64,000 bases of DNA, from positions 26,953-90,952 of the forward strand of contig WTGF01000053.1 in assembly GCA_011525385.1 (NCBI GenBank). The letters run 5' to 3'. The DNA comes from Chloroflexota bacterium (lineage in GTDB: Bacteria; Chloroflexota; Anaerolineae; Aggregatilineales; Phototrophicaceae). Position 1 is the stretch's first letter; every line of letters starts with the position of its first letter. A model generated the notes under the pieces. That model was not told the origin of the DNA, searched no databases, and saw only the letters and a program-made list of their open reading frames with translations. Position numbers and translations under genes: made by a program. Below are positions 60,613-64,000 of the stretch, one piece after another.

Positions 60613-61646
60613 TCTGCTAGATCACCGGGCAACGGTTTCTTCAAATCCGCGGCTATCGCCGCAATTATTTCCGGATTCCAAAAGGCAAAAACGAGGCAGA
60701 TTCGATCGGCGAGCCCGCTATATCTTTGACGGATTGCGGCGGCCGCTCCCTCTGGTTCTGCCACGATCGCAATCTCACGCAGGATTTCTTCCGGAAGGCT
60801 ATGCCAAATGGAGCCCTTGTCGCCTGAAAGCGCAGATCCCCGAAGCGAATCCAACAATTCTTCCCAGCCATGGTAGGTCGCAAACGAGTGATTCCTGTGA
60901 GCGAAGGCGTAGCGCGCGATGGCCCTTCCCCTATCGTTCTGCGAGTCGAGATCCTTTTCAAGGATATCAGGCGTGAATACGAGCGCTGGAATCGCGAGCT
61001 CGAAACTTTTCCGGGGCCTGCCCGAGGTTGCGAGTCCTCGAGACAAATGTGGAACGACCACATCACGTAGATAAGAGCGCGAATGAAGCATGTTTGCATG
61101 CAGCCCTTGGCATAGTTGCCCGGCCAAGTCAAAGACATCGCTGTCGTCTCCGGACAGGAATATCGGAATCTCCGGGTGGTTTATCGGTCCGGGATTGAAG
61201 AAAGGCGCCATCAGTCGGAACTGATAATGCTTTCCACGAAATCGCAAGCGTTCATCGTATTGGAAGCTGCGCCAGATCGCTCGTAAACTCTCGATGTATT
61301 CGCGCATTGTGTCAACGGTTTCGGGCGGTTGACCACCTTCACGCGCGGGCAGAAACTCGGGCCTTTCCGCCGCCAGTCCCAATACAAAGCGTCCGCCGCT
61401 TTGCCGCGCCAGGTCCCAGGCTATCTGCGCGGTTATCATGGGGCTGCGTGGGAAAGCGTGTGCGGCCATTGTCCCAAGCGTGAACGAGCGTTGCGCGTCC
61501 TTTGCCGCTATGGTTAGAGGGAAAAAGGGATTGCTCAGCCATTCGGCGCTCCAAGCCGCGTCGAATCCCCAGTTCTCCGCTTGTAGCATTCGATCGGCGT
61601 AGGCGCGGAAATCCTTACCGGGCTGAAAGAAGATATCGATCTTCAA
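60603..61646 (-). CDS. F420-dependent LLM-class oxidoreductase (copy 1)
   Basis: 347 residues. A luciferase-like TIM barrel: MKIDIFFQPGKDFRAYADRM, GFDAAWSAEWLSNPFFPLTIAAKDAQRSFTLGTMAAHAFPRSPMITAQ, GGRFVLGLAAERPEF and RAIWRSFQYDERLRFRGKHYQF. It resembles the TIGR03617-like group, thought to use coenzyme F420. The reaction is probably hydride transfer on a small molecule; the substrate is unknown. A paralogue lies two genes upstream, with a metalloprotease gene between. It converges on the GNAT gene with a ten-base overlap. Confidence 0.85.
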   Translation of the reverse strand: MKIDIFFQPGKDFRAYADRMLQAENWGFDAAWSAEWLSNPFFPLTIAAKDAQRSFTLGTMAAHAFPRSPMITAQIAWDLARQSGGRFVLGLAAERPEFLPAREGGQPPETVDTMREYIESLRAIWRSFQYDERLRFRGKHYQFRLMAPFFNPGPINHPEIPIFLSGDDSDVFDLAGQLCQGLHANMLHSRSYLRDVVVPHLSRGLATSGRPRKSFELAIPALVFTPDILEKDLDSQNDRGRAIARYAFAHRNHSFATYHGWEELLDSLRGSALSGDKGSIWHSLPEEILREIAIVAEPEGAAAAIRQRYSGLADRICLVFAFWNPEIIAAIAADLKKPLPGDLADQA

Positions 61647-61681
61647 CTTGACAAACCTTCACATCCGCCTATGTCTTGTTC

Positions 61682-62407
61682 CTAGAAAACCAGATAGTAT
61701 TCGTTCTCTTTGAACCACTTCTGCCATTTCTTGTAGTCCGGGCAATGCTTTTCAACCAACTCCCAGAAAGCTTTGCTGTGGTTCATCACGCGCAAGTGAC
61801 AGAGCTCGTGAATGATGACGCTATCTATTGCGTCTGGTGGGGTCATCATCAGCCTCATGTTGAAATTCAGATTTCGCTTCGCAGAACAGCTTCCCCACCT
61901 GGTTTTCTGGTTTTTGATCCGGATCTTGTGATAGACGAATCCGTGCCTGTCCGCGAGTTCTTTGACCCGCTGCGGCAGATATTGCTTTGCCTCATCACGA
62001 TAAAAGTTTTCTACCGCCGCGCGAATAACGCCAGTATTGTCCATAAACGCTTGCGAGAGCTTGACCTCTAACCGATCCTCGAACCGCCGCGTCCAGACCA
62101 TTTCTTGGTCTTCTCCCTCTATCAGATTGAGAGTGAGATCACCGCCGAAGTAAGGGAAGCTCGCGCCCTGCTCATAGCGCCGCTCGAAGCGCGTATGTTT
62201 CTGATAGGCGCGCATTTGCTTAAGCGCTTTCAGCACCCAGGCTTGCTTTTGTATGAACACTTCCGAGGGAGTTGGCTGATGTACGCGCAGGGGATAGACA
62301 AGTTGGAATCCACGGGCGACGTCAAATCGAAGGCTTATGCGCTTTGCGCGCTTGCTCTTGCGCACGCTGTAGTGGACAGTCTGACCTTGCAGTTCAATTG
62401 TTGGCAT
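61682..62407 (-). CDS. DUF45/YgjP-like zinc metalloprotease
   Basis: 241 residues from the ATG at 62407, which overlaps the stop of the upstream LLM gene (TGATG). Family pattern: HYSVRKSKRAKRISLRFDV, KIRIKNQKTRWGSCSAKRNLNFN, then the zinc motif IIHELCHLRVMNHSKAFWELVEKHCPDYKKWQKW with HExxH-like HELCH and a third ligand further on. SprT-like proteins of this type may act as proteases. Translational coupling to an oxidoreductase is unusual and may reflect only compact packing. Confidence 0.85.
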   Translation of the reverse strand: MPTIELQGQTVHYSVRKSKRAKRISLRFDVARGFQLVYPLRVHQPTPSEVFIQKQAWVLKALKQMRAYQKHTRFERRYEQGASFPYFGGDLTLNLIEGEDQEMVWTRRFEDRLEVKLSQAFMDNTGVIRAAVENFYRDEAKQYLPQRVKELADRHGFVYHKIRIKNQKTRWGSCSAKRNLNFNMRLMMTPPDAIDSVIIHELCHLRVMNHSKAFWELVEKHCPDYKKWQKWFKENEYYLVF

Positions 62408-63426
62408 CAGTTTCCCATCGCTCGCGCAGCGTGATCCCAAATGGCGCGCCTGCTTTGATCGTCCGGTTCAAAGGGGAAGTAGTACCCGACGCGATCGAGC
62501 AAGCCGTCGTATCGTTCGCGAAGGCGATAGGGCAGTTCGTCGGGCGGCGCAATCACTGCGAAATGTTCCAGCATCTCGTCGCTGATTAGCCTATGCATTT
62601 CCTGCCAACGGTTACGTCGCAAAAGCCTGTTCAGCTGAGGAATCAGGTCCTGCCAGCCGTGCAACTCAAGGACGCGCCTATAGCTCGGTGTGCTGGCATA
62701 AAAGGCGACCTGGGACTTGCTCAGGATCTTGCTTTCTTCAACTTGAGCTTCTGTTTCGCCCGTGACGACGAACACGGCGCAAGATAGTACAAGCTTGTTT
62801 GATATTCCGGAGCCTTCGCGCCCCGCTTGGAACGCGGGCGCCAATACATCACGCAAGTATTGCGGCGTATGAAAGGAATGAATGTGAAACCCGTGACATA
62901 GCTCGCCCGCCATTCTCGCCAACCCGGTATTGACCCCTGCGATGTAAATGGGGATATCGACTTCCGACGTCTGGGCGGCTGTACATTGCGGGAAGGCCCA
63001 TTCGTAGCTGTAATATTCGCCGTCGAAACTCAAAGGCTGGCCTGTGCTGAAGCTGCGCCACGCCAGGCCTAAGACCTTGATATACTCTCGGATCTGTTGA
63101 ACCGGCTTGCCCCAAGCTGCGCTAAATCGCTTGGTGATGTGTGGTTTGATTTGCGTGCCCAGGCCAAGAATGAAGCGCCCGTGAGACTGCACTGCCAGGT
63201 CCCGCGCGTTCTGCGCCATCAGAAATGGATCGCGAGGAAAAGCAACAGCGATAGCTGTTCCCAAGGAGATTTTACGCGTTGCCAAGGCAGCATGCGCTAG
63301 TGGCAGGAACGGATTGTGCGCGGCTTCGGCAACCCACAAGCCGTCAAAACCATAATCTTCGACAGCTTCCGCAATTGTCGCGGCATTGTTCAGGTCATTG
63401 GCGAAAACAGTGACATCAAATTTCAT
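62407..63426 (-). CDS. F420-dependent LLM-class oxidoreductase (copy 2)
   Basis: 339 residues, a paralogue of the enzyme at 60.6 kb. Shares KFDVTVFANDLNNAATIAEAV, LWVAEAAHNPFLPLAHAALATRKISLGTAIAVAFPRDPFLMAQNA, GRFILGLGTQIKPHITKRF and LAWRSFSTGQPLSFDGEYYSYEW. In TIGR03617-like enzymes the N-terminal barrel holds F420. Half a copy of repeat R lies directly upstream and includes the AGAGAG that may act as ribosome-binding site. First gene of an LLM-DUF45-LLM set. Confidence 0.85.
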   Translation of the reverse strand: MKFDVTVFANDLNNAATIAEAVEDYGFDGLWVAEAAHNPFLPLAHAALATRKISLGTAIAVAFPRDPFLMAQNARDLAVQSHGRFILGLGTQIKPHITKRFSAAWGKPVQQIREYIKVLGLAWRSFSTGQPLSFDGEYYSYEWAFPQCTAAQTSEVDIPIYIAGVNTGLARMAGELCHGFHIHSFHTPQYLRDVLAPAFQAGREGSGISNKLVLSCAVFVVTGETEAQVEESKILSKSQVAFYASTPSYRRVLELHGWQDLIPQLNRLLRRNRWQEMHRLISDEMLEHFAVIAPPDELPYRLRERYDGLLDRVGYYFPFEPDDQSRRAIWDHAARAMGN

Positions 63427-63434
63427 ATGTCAAG

Positions 63435-63587
63435 CTCTCTTTTGATAAACACTCTCGCTCATCTAAGGAAAAGACTTGTTACTCTCTTTTAATAAACCGG
63501 GGCGCTCATGCGACGAGAAGACTTATTATTTTGTGTGAGCGCGACATTTCTGGGGCTTTTTGACCGGTTGCGCGTCCAGCGACTGTA
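63435..63587 (-). repeat. Dispersed repeat R, copy R8 with a tandem half-unit
   Basis: The full copy is 63482-63587; on the minus strand it begins ACAGTCGCTGGACGCGCAAC and has a partly decayed hairpin (CGTCGC-ATGA-GCGCCC). A second half-unit, with a 47-base period (63435-63481), follows toward the LLM gene and repeats CTCTCTTTTRATAAAC and AAGACTTRTTA. Confidence 0.75.
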
Positions 63588-63743
63588 CCCTGCGGATATT
63601 CATTATATCTCACGGCTAAAGTCTTATGAAGTTTGGAATTAGAGCCTTTTGACATGAAGACTCCTGGCGCATGCTGGCCTTTGCCAAGGCAATCGCACCA
63701 GAACCAATATGTGTCCATGTCACATAAACCTAAGTAAATGTAG

Positions 63744-63945
63744 GGCTTGTCCGCTACTCCGACCAAATGCCGCCTTTTCTACCCCCATCCCCCGGCCCCT
63801 TCCCCCAATGCATTGGAGGAAGGGGAGCTAAACTTGGCGGATTTCGTAATAATTTGTTGATTTTCGCAAGGATCGCCACCCTTTTTGTATTGCCTCGGTA
63901 CTGTTCCTGTTATCTATGAGCAAGATTTGCAGTAGCGGACAAGCC
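63744..63945. repeat. 202-bp inverted-repeat-bounded segment
   Basis: GGCTTGTCCGCTACT at 63744-63758 and its exact complement at 63931-63945 bound a non-coding segment that contains the second C-rich hairpin repeat. It may be another MITE-like element. Confidence 0.55.
63779..63828. repeat. C-rich hairpin repeat, copy 2
   Basis: CCATCCCCCGGCCCC followed by the hairpin CCCCTTCC-C-CCAA-TGCA-TTGG-A-GGAAGGGG. It matches the copy at 33.4 kb, with compensating changes in both stem segments. Confidence 0.65.
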
Positions 63946-64000
63946 TTGTAGACCCTCGCGCTGCACAGCAGCGGCCCACGCAAAAGGCTTTGCCTGCTTC

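Larger units (their letters stand above)
63588..64000. other. Repeat-rich intergenic end of the window
   Basis: No credible gene. It holds an inverted-repeat pair at 63744-63945 around a C-rich hairpin. The 86-codon leftward ORF over this area is mostly repeat R8 and is not supported. Confidence 0.5.

Noticed and set aside
63506-63766. 86-residue leftward ORF
   Set aside because: Its C-terminal third is repeat R8 and it has no recognisable domain or ribosome-binding site.
1-64000. CRISPR arrays, rRNA or tRNA genes
   Set aside because: No regularly spaced short repeats, no tRNA T-loop patterns with acceptor stems and no rRNA-like stretches were seen. The dispersed repeats are too far apart and variable for CRISPR.

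Overview
The window reads as a piece of a free-living bacterial chromosome of moderately high GC content (my estimate, not a count). It most likely comes from the Chloroflexota (an Anaerolineae/Caldilineae-like lineage). That assignment is an inference from the gene set: two F420-type LLM oxidoreductases, a peptide-type ABC transporter embedded among glycosidases, RNase J, a bactofilin, an SH3 protein with Thr/Pro-rich 'TPTPT' linkers, and no LPS-core or phage genes. No rRNA, tRNA or CRISPR array was seen. No frameshifted gene was recognised.

Layout. 1-2.4 kb: the first codons of a leftward sigma-70 factor, an unknown membrane protein and an SH3 protein. 2.5-6.4 kb: modA-modB without modC, then arsR-arsC, then a convergent TPR membrane protein. 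6.5-20.3 kb: a glycoside locus with a divergent GH29 fucosidase-like enzyme, two GH2 beta-mannosidase paralogues and a complete Dpp/Opp-type ABC transporter (binding protein divergent; permeases, second mannosidase and both ATPases in one rightward operon), closed by a strong bidirectional terminator shared with icd. 21.9-25.8 kb: a four-gene amino-sugar cassette (ArnA-like formyltransferase, ArnC-like polyprenyl-phosphate glycosyltransferase, WecD-like acetyltransferase, WecE aminotransferase). 26-33.3 kb: RNase J, a LolD-like ATPase, a phosphoribosyltransferase, ComEA, an orphan MalK-type ATPase, lipA and bactofilin. 33.5-44.4 kb: a leftward exopolysaccharide/dTDP-rhamnose block (BY-kinase-like ATPase, rfbA, HAD phosphatase, rfbB, unknown, rfbD, three glycosyltransferases, rnhB, Wzz-like protein, SDR). 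44.5-48.9 kb: folBK divergent from folE, then a SAM-I riboswitch controlling metK and a methyltransferase. 48.9-64 kb: alpha/beta hydrolase, DUF368 lipid-carrier transporter, a full Mrp antiporter operon with fused mrpAB, etfBA, a pentapeptide-repeat protein, GNAT, and two LLM oxidoreductases flanking a DUF45 metalloprotease.

The sugar-envelope genes fit together. RfbA and RfbB would make dTDP-4-keto-6-deoxyglucose, which can feed RfbD (rhamnose) and also the WecE/WecD/formyltransferase/ArnC-like cassette. The DUF368 protein would recycle the polyprenyl-phosphate carrier.

The least ordinary content is in the intergenic DNA. (i) A family I call R: eight dispersed ~90-bp copies, with an internal hairpin whose arms change in compensatory fashion between copies. 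(ii) A family I call M: 150-295-bp MITE-like elements with ~25-bp terminal inverted repeats, three of them in the regulatory gaps of the mannoside locus, one copy with an 8-bp target duplication and one carrying a nested second element. (iii) A C-rich hairpin repeat in two copies. Copies of R bracket the etfBA pair in inverted orientation, abut stop codons, and in one case supply a stop codon.
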